DNA from: Chryseobacterium sp. LAM-KRS1
Lineage (GTDB): Bacteria; Bacteroidota; Bacteroidia; Flavobacteriales; Weeksellaceae
DNA: 64,000 nt
Assembly (NCBI RefSeq): GCF_013184525.1
Contig: NZ_JAAOIZ010000003.1
Location: 248,001 to 312,000 of the forward strand
Direction: 5' to 3'
The notes under the pieces were generated by a model. That model was not told the DNA's origin, searched no databases, and saw only the letters and a program-made list of their open reading frames with translations. The position numbers were made by a program, and so were the translations under genes. Below, in pieces: positions 48,382 through 58,104 of the stretch. Every line of letters begins with the position of its first letter. The first letter of the stretch is position 1.

Positions 48382-49866
48382 ATGAATGCAGAAAGTGATT
48401 TTATTAAAACGGTTTTCGGGCTTAAACTGAAGCAGCTGAGACAAAAGAAAAATTGGTCTCTGCAGGACCTTGCCGTAAAAACAGGGTTATCAAAATCTTA
48501 CCTCAACGAAATTGAGAACGGAAAAAAATACCCCAAGCACGATAAGATTATCCAGCTTTCCGAATCTCTGAACTGTACATTCGATGATCTGGTTTCTACG
48601 AAACTGGACAAAAGCCTGGCTCCGTTTAATGAAATTTTACAATCGGATTTTTTTAAAGAAGTTCCCCTGGACCTTTTCGGAATAAATAAAAATAACCTCA
48701 TCAGCATCATCAGTGATGCCCCCAAAAAGGTCACCGCCTTTATCAATGCACTGATTGAAATATCTCAAAACTACAATCTGGGAAAAGAGCGTTTTTATTT
48801 TGCAGTATTGCGATCCTTCCAGGAACTTTATGATAATTATTTTCCTGATATCGAAGAAAAAGTATTATCCTTTGCTCAGGAGCATTGTTTAGAGTTCAGT
48901 AAAAATCTGGATCCGGATATTTTACAAAATATCCTCAATGAAAAATTCAATTACACGATTCAATCCAAAGATTTCGAACCTTTTGGAACATCCGTGCATC
49001 TCCGTTCATTATTTATTCCTGAAAAAAAACTTTTACTGCTCAACAGCAAATTAGAAAAAGACCAGAAGACATTTATTCTCGCTAAAGAAATTGGTTTTAA
49101 TGTTCTTGAATTAAAAAACCGCCCCAACACCTACTCATGGCTGGATTTTGGAAGCTTCGAGGAAATCCTGAACAATTTCTATGCGTCCTATTTCGCCGGC
49201 GCACTATTGATTTCGAAAGAGCAGATTATAGAAAATACTTCTGACTTCTTTTTACAAAATAGCTGGAAACCCAAAAGCTTCACCCATCTCATTGAAAGCT
49301 TTACGAATTCTCCGGAAACATTTTATTACAGGCTGACTAATGTCCTGTCTTCAGAATTAGGAATAAAAGATTTGTTTTATTTATGCCTGGTTAAAAAGAA
49401 AGATTCCGAAAGAATTCAGATTTTAAAAGAACTGCATCTGAATCACCAGCAGGCTCCTCATGCTAATGCTACGAATGAACATTATTGCAGAAGATGGATT
49501 GCTGTAAAAAATCTTCAGGATTTAACGGAAAATGAAACATTAACGGACGCTCAGATCTCCCATTATAAAGATCAGGGGATAAGTTATCTCGTTATTTCCA
49601 CTTCCCAGAAAAACCCTTTTTCAGACGGCAGTAACCGAAGCTACTGTCTGGGAATATTATTAAATCCTCAAACAATAAAGAAAATAAACTTTATCAAATC
49701 TCCAAGTTTACCGACGATCAACGTGGGGGTAACCTGTGAATCCTGCAGTATTGCAGATTGTGAAGTAAGACAAGCTCCACCGGTTCGTCTTGAAAAGGAA
49801 TATTTTAATCAGAGTATGAAAAATTCCATTGAAAAAATCCGAAAGGAAGTGGAATCTCAGGGTTAA
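48382..49866 (+). CDS. RamB/ScfR-like XRE-family regulator of the glyoxylate shunt
   Basis: 494 residues, the length of RamB and other short-chain-fatty-acyl regulators. N-terminal helix-turn-helix: LKQLRQKKNWSLQDLAVKTG, then LSKSYLNEIENGKKYPKHDK. The middle ImmA/IrrE-like part has FILAKEIGFNVLEL where a metallopeptidase would show HExxH, so it is not a working protease. The C-terminal domain ends with the Cys-rich CESCSIADCEVRQAPPV, a hallmark of the DUF2083 group (CxxCxxxDCxxRxAPP). In Corynebacterium RamB controls aceA and aceB; here the gene is divergent from aceB with two matching inverted repeats between, which supports the same role. It probably senses an acyl-CoA (inference). Confidence 0.88.
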   Translation: MNAESDFIKTVFGLKLKQLRQKKNWSLQDLAVKTGLSKSYLNEIENGKKYPKHDKIIQLSESLNCTFDDLVSTKLDKSLAPFNEILQSDFFKEVPLDLFGINKNNLISIISDAPKKVTAFINALIEISQNYNLGKERFYFAVLRSFQELYDNYFPDIEEKVLSFAQEHCLEFSKNLDPDILQNILNEKFNYTIQSKDFEPFGTSVHLRSLFIPEKKLLLLNSKLEKDQKTFILAKEIGFNVLELKNRPNTYSWLDFGSFEEILNNFYASYFAGALLISKEQIIENTSDFFLQNSWKPKSFTHLIESFTNSPETFYYRLTNVLSSELGIKDLFYLCLVKKKDSERIQILKELHLNHQQAPHANATNEHYCRRWIAVKNLQDLTENETLTDAQISHYKDQGISYLVISTSQKNPFSDGSNRSYCLGILLNPQTIKKINFIKSPSLPTINVGVTCESCSIADCEVRQAPPVRLEKEYFNQSMKNSIEKIRKEVESQG

Positions 49867-49935
49867 AAAGCATTACATTACTTCTTACCTCTTTCATTTT
49901 TCAGCTAATAAACTTATATTAGTAAAAACACAAAA

Positions 49936-50586
49936 ATGATTCTTGACCTTCTTTTCCCCAATCGTTGCATCCACTGCAACCGGATCATCGATGCTGATCT
50001 TCTGGTATGCTCCTCCTGTTTTGAACATATTCATTTTACCCATTTCAATTATTTTGAAGATAACCTGTTTAAAGAAAAATGCAAATTATTGTTTCCGGTT
50101 GAAAACGCATATGCGCTTATGTATTTTGAGGAGGAAAACTTAAGCCGTAAGATCATCCACGAATTAAAATATAAAAACCGGGAAAAAACCGGGAAAGTGA
50201 TTGCAAACTGGACAATCGGTAGACTGGATTTTAAAAATAACAAACCTGATTTACTGGTAAGCGTTCCACTTCATCCTAAAAAAGAAAGAGAAAGAGGATA
50301 TAACCAATTGCATCTGTTTACAGAAATACTATCCAATAAATATCATATCCCATTTGACCATCACCTGATCAAAAGAAATTACTACTCACAAGCTCAGGCC
50401 CTAAAAGATAAAAAACATCGCCTAAAAAATGACAACACTTTTTCAATATCCCGAAAGGTATCTGATAAACATATTTTATTAATTGATGACGTTTTTACCA
50501 CCGGCAATACGATCGCAACTATAGCATGGGAAATCTTAAATAGCGGCAATAACAAAGTGAGCATTCTGGTAATGGCAATAGATTAA
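49936..50586 (+). CDS. comF: ComF-family phosphoribosyltransferase-like protein
   Basis: 216 residues. The zinc motif CIHCNRIIDADLLVCSSCF is at the N-terminus. The PRTase part reads LVSVPLHPKKERERGYNQLH and the PRPP loop HILLIDDVFTTGNTIATIAW. ComF proteins take part in DNA uptake and purine or pyrimidine salvage-type reactions, but the biochemical role is unclear in this group. It is the full length for the family. It lies 70 bases downstream of the RamB-like gene and may be its own unit. Confidence 0.9.
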   Translation: MILDLLFPNRCIHCNRIIDADLLVCSSCFEHIHFTHFNYFEDNLFKEKCKLLFPVENAYALMYFEEENLSRKIIHELKYKNREKTGKVIANWTIGRLDFKNNKPDLLVSVPLHPKKERERGYNQLHLFTEILSNKYHIPFDHHLIKRNYYSQAQALKDKKHRLKNDNTFSISRKVSDKHILLIDDVFTTGNTIATIAWEILNSGNNKVSILVMAID

Positions 50587-50622
50587 CCTCTAACTTCTAA
50601 CCTCTAAACCTTACTTCCAGCT
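50585..50622. repeat. Degenerate short repeat (CTAAC/CTTCTAAC type)
   Basis: Between comF and the hydrolase gene: AACCTCTAACTTCTAACC followed by TCTAAACC. This 7-9 base repeat, with the unit CTAACTT or CTAACCT, is of the kind scattered in flavobacterial intergenic DNA. No function is known. Confidence 0.4.
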
Positions 50623-50662
50623 TTCAATTCTTTTTCATAATTTTCCGGATAAACTAATAGAT

Positions 50663-51352
50663 ATGAAAAACCTGCTTTTACTGCACGGTGCTTTAGGGCA
50701 CAGTGATATTTTCAAACCTTATCTAAAGGACTTATCAAAACAATTCAATATACACACCCCTCTTTTTTCAGGGCATGGAAACACTGAAATTCCGCAAGAT
50801 GGTATCAGCATAGAAAAATACACTCAGGAACTGGCTGAATACTGTAAGCAACAAAAACTCAATGATGTTTATATTTTCGGACACAGCATGGGTGGCTATG
50901 TTGGTCTCTGCTATGCTCTGCAGGTACCGGAAAATGTAAATTCCGTATTGACATTAGGCACAAAATTCGACTGGACAGAGGAGCAGGCTTTAAAGGAAAG
51001 TACAATGCTTGACCCTGAGACCATTCTTTTAAAAATTCCGAAATATGCGGAACAACTGGAATTACAACACGGCTCCCAATGGAAAGAGCTGCTTCCCGCA
51101 ATTGCCGGCATGATGGTTTCTTTAGGTAAAAAACCACCGCTAAATTCAGATAGTTTATCAAAGATTACAACTCCAGTCCAGATCATGGCCGGAGACCATG
51201 ATAATATGGTAACATTGGAAGAGACCGTTGAAACCTATCGCCGTATTCCTAACGCAAGATTAATGATACTTCCGGATACCAGACATCCAATGGAAAAAGT
51301 ACGTCCGGTATTATTGATGGATATAATGAAGGATTTCTGGAATCTGTATTAA
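50663..51352 (+). CDS. Alpha/beta-hydrolase
   Basis: 229 residues. Oxyanion start LLLHGALGHSDIF, nucleophile elbow VYIFGHSMGGYVGL (Ser in GHSMG), Asp in MAGDHDNMVTLEET and His in LPDTRHPMEKVRP complete the triad. The substrate is unknown; esterase or thioesterase action is possible. Its stop is immediately next to the upp stop (converging genes, no gap). Confidence 0.88.
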   Translation: MKNLLLLHGALGHSDIFKPYLKDLSKQFNIHTPLFSGHGNTEIPQDGISIEKYTQELAEYCKQQKLNDVYIFGHSMGGYVGLCYALQVPENVNSVLTLGTKFDWTEEQALKESTMLDPETILLKIPKYAEQLELQHGSQWKELLPAIAGMMVSLGKKPPLNSDSLSKITTPVQIMAGDHDNMVTLEETVETYRRIPNARLMILPDTRHPMEKVRPVLLMDIMKDFWNLY

Positions 51353-52003
51353 TTACCGCTGTAATTTTTCACCATAGCTAAGGTCACCGGCATCTCCCAA
51401 TCCGGGAGTAATGTAGCCTTTGGAAGTCAGTTGATCATCAATAGCACCTACCCAAATTTTTGCTTCAGGATAAGCTTTTTCAATTGTTTCTACTCCCTGT
51501 TTAGATGCGATGGCCGCTACAATGTGCAATTGAGTAGGTGTTCCGTGTGTGAGTAAGTCTTTGATTGCTTCAATTAATGACGCTCCTGTAGCCAGCATAG
51601 GATCTCCCACGATTAAAGGTCTTCCTTCAATACTTGGACAAGTAAGATAATCCTGCTTGATCGAAAAATAATCGTTGGCATCATGTTTTCTATAGGCTGC
51701 TACAAAACCGCAATCAGCTTTATCCAAATAATTTAATATCCCCTGAAATAGAGGAACTCCTGCCCTAAGAATAGTAGTAATCACTGGTTGTACTGCAATT
51801 TCCCTAACCTTTATCGTATCCAGAGGAGTCTGGATTTCAACTTCTCTTTGCTCAAGTTCTTTACTGATTTCAAAAGCGGCAATTTCTCCGATACGTTCCA
51901 TATTTCTACGGAATCTTAATCGGTCATGTTGAACATCTACATTACGCAGTTCGTTAATCCACTCATTAACAAGAGAAAAGTTTTCAGATAAAATAGTAAC
52001 CAT
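51353..52003 (-). CDS. upp: Uracil phosphoribosyltransferase
   Basis: 216 residues. The type I PRTase motifs are RDVQHDRLRFRRNMERIGE-like (here NVDVQHDRLRFRRNMERI), VITTILRAGVPLFQGIL, and the PRPP loop VGDPMLATGASLIEAI. The end VTSKGYITPGLGDAGDLSYG (read here as LTSKGYITPGLGDAGD) is the uracil-binding end of Upp. It salvages uracil to UMP. It has a -7 element upstream. Converges with the hydrolase gene. Confidence 0.95.
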   Translation of the reverse strand: MVTILSENFSLVNEWINELRNVDVQHDRLRFRRNMERIGEIAAFEISKELEQREVEIQTPLDTIKVREIAVQPVITTILRAGVPLFQGILNYLDKADCGFVAAYRKHDANDYFSIKQDYLTCPSIEGRPLIVGDPMLATGASLIEAIKDLLTHGTPTQLHIVAAIASKQGVETIEKAYPEAKIWVGAIDDQLTSKGYITPGLGDAGDLSYGEKLQR

Positions 52004-52046
52004 GAAATTTTAAATTTTAATTAGAGTTGGCGGGCTTTAATTCCTG

Positions 52047-52054
52047 CAAAATTA
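52047..52054 (-). promoter_or_regulatory. -7 promoter element of upp
   Basis: TAATTTTG on the minus strand, 43 bases upstream of the upp ATG. Confidence 0.5.
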
Positions 52055-52147
52055 CAATTAAAAAACGAAATCCGAGATTGAACGTAAACAGAAATAAAGT
52101 ATATTTATGAAAGTTTCCCAACCCATCTGTACATAAAAAAATCTTGA

Positions 52148-55100
52148 ATGATGAAAAGTTTAATCTTAGGAAAAATAGCTCCTGAATTTCTGAAGGAAGA
52201 GACTCTTCCCGGGTTATTAGCTCCTATTTTTGAAAAATACAAAAATAAAACAGCATTTATATTTAATGGTAAAAAACTCTCTTATGAAGAACTCAATAAC
52301 TGGAGTAATGCAATTGCTTTACAGCTTCACAATGAAGGTATAAAACCGGGCGATAGTGTCGGGGTTTGGTATCCCCGAAGTATGGAGCTTCCAGTTGCTA
52401 TTTTAGGAATATTAAAAGCCGGAGCCTCTTATGTTCCACTGGACCGGGAGATGCCTGAAGACAGAATAAGAAAAGTTTTTACAGACATTCATGTAAAAGC
52501 TTATTTCTCTGATGCAGATGTCGGAATCCATTGTCGGCCTTTAGCCATTGCCCCACAACCCGACAGCACTATCCCTCCAATCAGCGATCCGATTAGCCCC
52601 GACCAATGGGCATACGTGTTATTTACTTCCGGAAGTACCGGAAATCCTAAAGGAATTCCAATTTCCCACAGGAATATCTGTCATCTTATAAGATCTGAAG
52701 AAGATTTCATAGGAATAAAAGATACCGATATTGTATATCAGGGTTTTTCCGTTTCCTTTGATATGTGGTGTGAAGAGGTATGGATCAGTCTTTTTTCCGG
52801 TGCAACGATATGGATTGCAGATGCCCTTACTGTAAAAGCTATTGATGAATTAAGTGATGTATTAATCAGGAATAAAATCACTGTTCTTCATGCAGTACCC
52901 AGTATCTTAGCCATCATCGAGGAGGTTCCTTCAGTGAGGATCATCAATACAGGGGGTGAAGCATGCACAAAACAAGTACAGGAAAAATGGGCAAAGCCTT
53001 ACAGAACCTTCATCAACAGCTATGGTCCCACGGAAACTACAGTATCTTCCAACATGGCTAAGCTGAAGGATGATGACGAGCTTACGATTGGCCATCCTCT
53101 ACCCAATTATCATATTGCTGTGGTTGATGAAAATCTGAATATCGTACCACGAGGAGAAAGGGGTGAAATGATCATTTCTGGTCCCGGAGTCAGTAATGGA
53201 TATTTCAACCTCCCGGAACTAACAGATCAAAAATTCCTGAAAAATCCATTTCCTGAACTTCCCGGCGATACCATTTACAAAACTGGAGATGCTGTTATTA
53301 TACGGGAAAACGGTTTTATAGATTTTCAGGGAAGAATAGATGACCAGATCAAACTCCGTGGCTACAGGATTGAATTGGGAGAAATAGAAGCCAGGTTGAA
53401 TCAGCTTCCCGGCATTTCTTCAGCAGCTGTTGCCGTGAAAGAAGACGCTAACGGACAGGGGCAACTCGTTGGTTATACTGTAATGAGTGACGATCATGAA
53501 TTCGATGAAAATACAATACGTAAAGAGTTAGCAAAGTTTCTGGCACCTTATATGGTTCCCGTCTCGATCATCAAAATGAGGGAAATGCCCAGGATGCCGA
53601 GTGGAAAAATTGACCGAAAAAAACTGCCGGTTCCTGAAAGCTTTATCAGTCATGAGAAAAGTGAAGACATTGAAGTAAATCCTGAAGCTCCTATCGAAGA
53701 AAAACTGTTGCAGACCCTTCATTGGATGTTTCCGGGAAAAGAGATCCAATTACATCAGGACTTTTTTACGGATCTGGGAGGGCACTCCTTACTTGCTGCA
53801 ACATTAGTTTCTCACCTCCGGCAAAAAGCAGGGATTCCTTACGCTTCTTTAAAAGATATTTATGAAAACAGGCCGCTTTCTGCATATTCAGATTGCCTTA
53901 AAAATAAACACACTGAAAAGGCATCCGATCAGGAACCGTTTACAAGAGTTTCGTCATTTCAATATTATGCCTGCAATCTTGCCCAGACTATTTCTTTACT
54001 GGTTGTTTTTGCATTATTTAGTGTACAGATATTTTTCCCCTATCTTAGTTATTATTATTTCCAGCTTAATGGGTACGGAACCGGATTAGCCCTGTTAAGT
54101 GCTATTCTTTTGTATACACTCATACCACCGGTTTATTCTGTTATTATTCTTTTAACAAAGTGGCTTGTTATCGGAAAAATAAAAGAAGGTGATTATCCGT
54201 TATGGGGCTGGTATTACTTCAGATGGTGGCTATGGAAAACCGTAAAAAGACTGATGCCTTCAGAATTTATTGTTGAAACCCCATTGTATCCGAAATATCT
54301 GAAATTATTAGGTGTACAAGTTCATCCGAGCGCACAGCTTAGCCTTTTACCTATTGCAGCTGAAGACCTTGTTACCATTGATCAAAACGTAACCACGAGC
54401 TCAGGATGTAGTATTGATAATGCATCTGTAGAAAATGGAGTGCTTAAAATAAGAAAAGTACATATTAAAGCACATTCTTATCTTGGTTCTTCAGCTATCG
54501 TATGTGGTAATACTGTCATTGAGGAATTCGGAGAACTTCAGGATCTAAGCTGCTTAAATGAAGGAAATACGATCGGGTACGGTGAAGTCTGGGATGGTAG
54601 CCCGGCTGAAAAACTAAGAACAAAAAGTAAGGAAGAGACGCAGATTCCACAGCTGGTTTCTGCCGCAAAAAGAAACAAATATGCTATCATATATGCATGT
54701 TCTCTGTTTTTCTTCCCACTTTTAATCGTTTTACCGCTTGCTCCAACATTGTACACCTTGTATTATCTGGACGACCGTTCAGCGGATTATAGTTTCTATT
54801 ACCTATGGCAGGCTCCTATTCTATCTACAATCTACATATTAATTTTTATCGGGGTTGTCAGTATTATCACAAGGTGTCTGCAATACCGTATGAAGCCGGG
54901 AATATATCCTGTTTACAGTTTTATCTATTATCGGAAATGGGTAAAGGATCAGATATTTAATCTTGCATTAACCGTCGTACATCCTCTTTTTGCTTCAATT
55001 TATATCAGTAAATTTTACAGGATGATGGGAGCCAAAGTGGGCAGAAATTCAGAGATCTCTACAGCAAGCGATGTTTCCCACAATCTTCTGGAAATTGGAG

Positions 55101-56068
55101 AGGGATCTTTTATTGCTGACGCGGTCATCCTGGGGGAACATGATGTAAGAAATGAAAAACTGATCCTGGCAAAAACCAAGATCGGCAACAATAGTTTTGT
55201 AGGAAACAGCGGATTGATCCCACAGGGATATGAATTAGGAGATAATATGCTTATCGGCGTGCTAAGCAAAGCTCCGAATGAAGAACAACTTAAAAACTCT
55301 TCTGAAAAAGACTGGTTTGGATCTCCGCCAATCGGACTTCCCTCAAGACAAAAATCGGAGAGCTTTGACAATAGCCTTACCTACAACCCTCCCTTCAGTC
55401 TTAAGTTTGCACGTGCTATTGTGGAGGGAATCCGGATTATTCTGCCTCAAACCGTTATTATTATCTGCAGTGTATTATTTATTGCCTACACCAGCAATTA
55501 TCTTGAAGGAAGAATCCATCATTTGATCTTATTTTCTCCATTTTATTATCTGGGAATTGTAGCCCTACCTTCCTTTTTCTTTATGGTACTCCTTAAATGG
55601 GTTCTCGTTGGAAAGTATAAAAAAACAGAAATGCCCATGTACAGCCTAAAAGTCTGGTTGAGTGAAGGAATAACTACAGTATATGAGGCACTCCCTGTAA
55701 TCTTCTTTCTTGATTTCCTGCGGGGAACGATGTGGCTTCCTTTCTTTATGAGATTTTTGGGTGTGAAAATCGGTAAAAGGGTGTGGCTCAATACAACAGA
55801 TATTACAGAGTATGATATGGTAACGATAGATGACGAAGCAATGTTGAATGAAGACTGCGGGCCGCAGACGCATCTTTTTGAAGATCGTATTATGAAAATA
55901 GGAAGTGTAAAAATCGGTAAGCAGACAACCATTAATTCGAGAACCATTATTCTTTACGATACCGAAATAGGTAATAACGTAAATGTTGATGCCCTTTCAC
56001 TGATTATGAAGGGCGAGGTACTTTCTGATCATACATCCTGGCACGGAAGCCCGATACGAGGAAAATAA
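52148..56068 (+). CDS. Pls/PosA-like non-ribosomal peptide synthetase with membrane left-handed-helix terminal domain
   Basis: 1306 residues. Order: adenylation domain (about 20-490; LFTSGSTGNPKGI, INSYGPTETT, YKTGD-like KTGDAV, GRIDDQIKLRGYRIELGEIE, and SGKIDRKKL), carrier domain (about 510-590; Ser in DLGGHSLLAATL), then about 700 residues with pairs of membrane helices and three hexapeptide-repeat parts. No condensation or thioesterase domain is seen. This is the plan of epsilon-poly-lysine synthetase and its relatives, which join one basic amino acid into an isopeptide polymer. A hand-read specificity code is about D-M-E-H-N-G-S-V-S-K; the acidic third position would suit a basic side chain, but this is uncertain. 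An ATG three bases further on is possible. A GNAT gene follows. Confidence 0.85.
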   Translation: MMKSLILGKIAPEFLKEETLPGLLAPIFEKYKNKTAFIFNGKKLSYEELNNWSNAIALQLHNEGIKPGDSVGVWYPRSMELPVAILGILKAGASYVPLDREMPEDRIRKVFTDIHVKAYFSDADVGIHCRPLAIAPQPDSTIPPISDPISPDQWAYVLFTSGSTGNPKGIPISHRNICHLIRSEEDFIGIKDTDIVYQGFSVSFDMWCEEVWISLFSGATIWIADALTVKAIDELSDVLIRNKITVLHAVPSILAIIEEVPSVRIINTGGEACTKQVQEKWAKPYRTFINSYGPTETTVSSNMAKLKDDDELTIGHPLPNYHIAVVDENLNIVPRGERGEMIISGPGVSNGYFNLPELTDQKFLKNPFPELPGDTIYKTGDAVIIRENGFIDFQGRIDDQIKLRGYRIELGEIEARLNQLPGISSAAVAVKEDANGQGQLVGYTVMSDDHEFDENTIRKELAKFLAPYMVPVSIIKMREMPRMPSGKIDRKKLPVPESFISHEKSEDIEVNPEAPIEEKLLQTLHWMFPGKEIQLHQDFFTDLGGHSLLAATLVSHLRQKAGIPYASLKDIYENRPLSAYSDCLKNKHTEKASDQEPFTRVSSFQYYACNLAQTISLLVVFALFSVQIFFPYLSYYYFQLNGYGTGLALLSAILLYTLIPPVYSVIILLTKWLVIGKIKEGDYPLWGWYYFRWWLWKTVKRLMPSEFIVETPLYPKYLKLLGVQVHPSAQLSLLPIAAEDLVTIDQNVTTSSGCSIDNASVENGVLKIRKVHIKAHSYLGSSAIVCGNTVIEEFGELQDLSCLNEGNTIGYGEVWDGSPAEKLRTKSKEETQIPQLVSAAKRNKYAIIYACSLFFFPLLIVLPLAPTLYTLYYLDDRSADYSFYYLWQAPILSTIYILIFIGVVSIITRCLQYRMKPGIYPVYSFIYYRKWVKDQIFNLALTVVHPLFASIYISKFYRMMGAKVGRNSEISTASDVSHNLLEIGEGSFIADAVILGEHDVRNEKLILAKTKIGNNSFVGNSGLIPQGYELGDNMLIGVLSKAPNEEQLKNSSEKDWFGSPPIGLPSRQKSESFDNSLTYNPPFSLKFARAIVEGIRIILPQTVIIICSVLFIAYTSNYLEGRIHHLILFSPFYYLGIVALPSFFFMVLLKWVLVGKYKKTEMPMYSLKVWLSEGITTVYEALPVIFFLDFLRGTMWLPFFMRFLGVKIGKRVWLNTTDITEYDMVTIDDEAMLNEDCGPQTHLFEDRIMKIGSVKIGKQTTINSRTIILYDTEIGNNVNVDALSLIMKGEVLSDHTSWHGSPIRGK

Positions 56069-56079
56069 AAAATTATATT

Positions 56080-56562
56080 ATGAACTTTACAATCCGAAAA
56101 ATAAAAATATCAGACCATCTCCCCATTGTGGATGAGTTGGTAGGAGAGCTTCATGTTTCTGAAAAGGAAATGAATGAGAAAACAGCCGACTGGAGCAAGA
56201 TCAGAAAACATTATTTGCGCTTTATGACCGACTGTGAGGAAGAGAATAACGGAACATTTCTTATTGCTAACGCAGAGGGAAAAGCTATTGGTTTTTTATT
56301 CGGGTATATTGATGAAAAAGATGACAGCAACTTTGAACTGGGAGATGCAGATGACCTGTATGTTTCTGAAGGATATGTAAAGCAGGAATATAGAAAACAC
56401 GGAGTTTACACTGCCCTAAACAAAGCATTTGAAGAAACCTATAGAGATTTTAATATCCGGAAAATTTACAGGTTTACTTTATGCAATAACCATATTATGC
56501 AAAGCTGGCTTGATAAACAAGGCTATAAACCTGTCCGGTTAATGTATGAAAAGTGGCTGTAA
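56080..56562 (+). CDS. GNAT-family N-acetyltransferase linked to the Pls-like synthetase
   Basis: 160 residues. The start TIRKIKISDHLPIVDELVGE and the motif DDLYVSEGYVKQEYRKHGVY (motif A with Q/R-x-x-G) are of the GNAT type; motif B is YRFTLCNNHIMQSWLDKQGY. It begins 11 bases after the synthetase, so they are co-transcribed. It could acetylate the amine of the polymer or its monomer, for self-protection or tailoring (inference). Confidence 0.85.
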   Translation: MNFTIRKIKISDHLPIVDELVGELHVSEKEMNEKTADWSKIRKHYLRFMTDCEEENNGTFLIANAEGKAIGFLFGYIDEKDDSNFELGDADDLYVSEGYVKQEYRKHGVYTALNKAFEETYRDFNIRKIYRFTLCNNHIMQSWLDKQGYKPVRLMYEKWL

Positions 56563-56590
56563 AGGATAAGATATATTTGATGAAAGAAAA

Positions 56591-56626
56591 AAAGTTCTGA
56601 TAAGATATTTCTTACCAGAACTTTTT
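56591..56626. terminator. Terminator after the Pls-GNAT unit
   Basis: AAAGTTCTG / CAGAACTTT with an inner TAAG / CTTA pairing, and A/T runs. About 30 bases after the GNAT stop. Confidence 0.85.
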
Positions 56627-56678
56627 AAATATCGATTATTACTTTGTGACACTTTTTTAATAAGCGCAGCCGAAGTCA

Positions 56679-57989
56679 TTATTTTTGTCTGAAATATACC
56701 TCGATAGGAACTCCGGTAAATCCGAATTCTTTTCTCAATTGATTTTCAGTAAATCTCTTATACGGTTCTTTTATATATTGTGGAAGATTACAGAAGAATA
56801 CAAACTGCGGTGACGGCGTAGGAAGCTGCACACAATATTTGATTTTAATGAATTTTCCTTTATTTGCAGGAGGTGGAGTTTGTTCGAAAATAGGAAGCAT
56901 CACTTCATTTAATTTCGAAGTTTTAATCTTCTTCTTACGGTCTTCATATACCTGCATCGCCACTTCTACCGCCTTCAGTATTCTCTGTTTCGTTAATGCA
57001 GATACAAACAGAATTGGAATATCCTGGAACTGCCCGATCTTATCTTTAATTGCTTTTTCAAAATCACGGATCGTATTGGTTTGCTTATCTTCGATCAGAT
57101 CCCATTTGTTAACCAGGATCACAATTCCTTTTCTGTTCTTCTGTGCTAAACCAAAGATATTCATATCCTGAGATTCCCATCCCTGAGTAGCATCTACCAT
57201 AATGATCACTACATCAGAATATTCAATAGAACGAATTGATCTCATTACAGAATAAAACTCAAGATCTTCGGAAACTTTAGCCTTACGACGCATCCCCGCA
57301 GTATCTACCAATACAAACTCGTGCCCGAATTTATTATATAGTGTTTGTATACTGTCTCTGGTTGTTCCCGCAATATCTGTTACAATATTTCTCTCTACAT
57401 CCAGTAAAGCATTCGTTAAAGTGGATTTTCCTACATTCGGACGACCAGCGATCGTAATTTTAGGTAATCCTTCAAAAGGATCCTGATAATCCGTGGTTGG
57501 GAAATCTTTAACGATATCATCTAACAGATCTCCTGTTCCTGATCCTGTAGCAGAAGAAAGAGTATAATATTTTTCGATTCCTAACTGATAAAATTCTGTA
57601 GCTGCCAATTCTTCTTTTGCAGAATCTACTTTATTTACAACGATATAAACCGGCTTATTGGATCTTCTTAATAATTCATGAATTTCATAATCCGTATCTG
57701 TAAGGCCTTCCTCTACATTAAGCATAAAAATAATAGAAGTAGCTTCATCTACTGCCAGCTGTACCTGTTTACGGATTTCTTCTTCAAAAATATCCTCTGT
57801 CCCCACATCATATCCTCCGGTATCAATTACTGTAAATTCTACTCCGTTCCAGTCGGATTTTCCGTAATGACGGTCTCTTGTAACACCTGCAGTAGAGTCT
57901 ACTATAGCTTCTCTTCTCTCCAGGAAACGATTAAATAATGTGGATTTTCCTACGTTGGGACGCCCAACGATAGCGACAATGTTTGACAT
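56679..57989 (-). CDS. der: Ribosome-assembly GTPase Der (EngA)
   Basis: 436 residues. Two GTPase domains: [15 protein letters not shown] with DTGGYD and [21 protein letters not shown] with DTAGMRR and NKWDL. A C-terminal KH-like domain ([20 protein letters not shown] and [13 protein letters not shown]) follows. It acts in 50S subunit maturation. It is monocistronic. Confidence 0.97.
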   Translation of the reverse strand: MSNIVAIVGRPNVGKSTLFNRFLERREAIVDSTAGVTRDRHYGKSDWNGVEFTVIDTGGYDVGTEDIFEEEIRKQVQLAVDEATSIIFMLNVEEGLTDTDYEIHELLRRSNKPVYIVVNKVDSAKEELAATEFYQLGIEKYYTLSSATGSGTGDLLDDIVKDFPTTDYQDPFEGLPKITIAGRPNVGKSTLTNALLDVERNIVTDIAGTTRDSIQTLYNKFGHEFVLVDTAGMRRKAKVSEDLEFYSVMRSIRSIEYSDVVIIMVDATQGWESQDMNIFGLAQKNRKGIVILVNKWDLIEDKQTNTIRDFEKAIKDKIGQFQDIPILFVSALTKQRILKAVEVAMQVYEDRKKKIKTSKLNEVMLPIFEQTPPPANKGKFIKIKYCVQLPTPSPQFVFFCNLPQYIKEPYKRFTENQLRKEFGFTGVPIEVYFRQK

Positions 57990-58069
57990 AAAAAATGTTT
58001 AATAATCCTTCGATTCTCTCAGGACAAGTTATTAATGAGTTACTCCAACCTTTGGAGCTCAATTTTTTG

Positions 58070-58077
58070 CAAAGATA
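58070..58077 (-). promoter_or_regulatory. -7 promoter element upstream of der
   Basis: TATCTTTG on the minus strand, 80 bases upstream of the der ATG. A longer leader would result. Confidence 0.4.
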
Positions 58078-58104
58078 AGGCTTTATTATTTAGCAATTAA
58101 AAAA

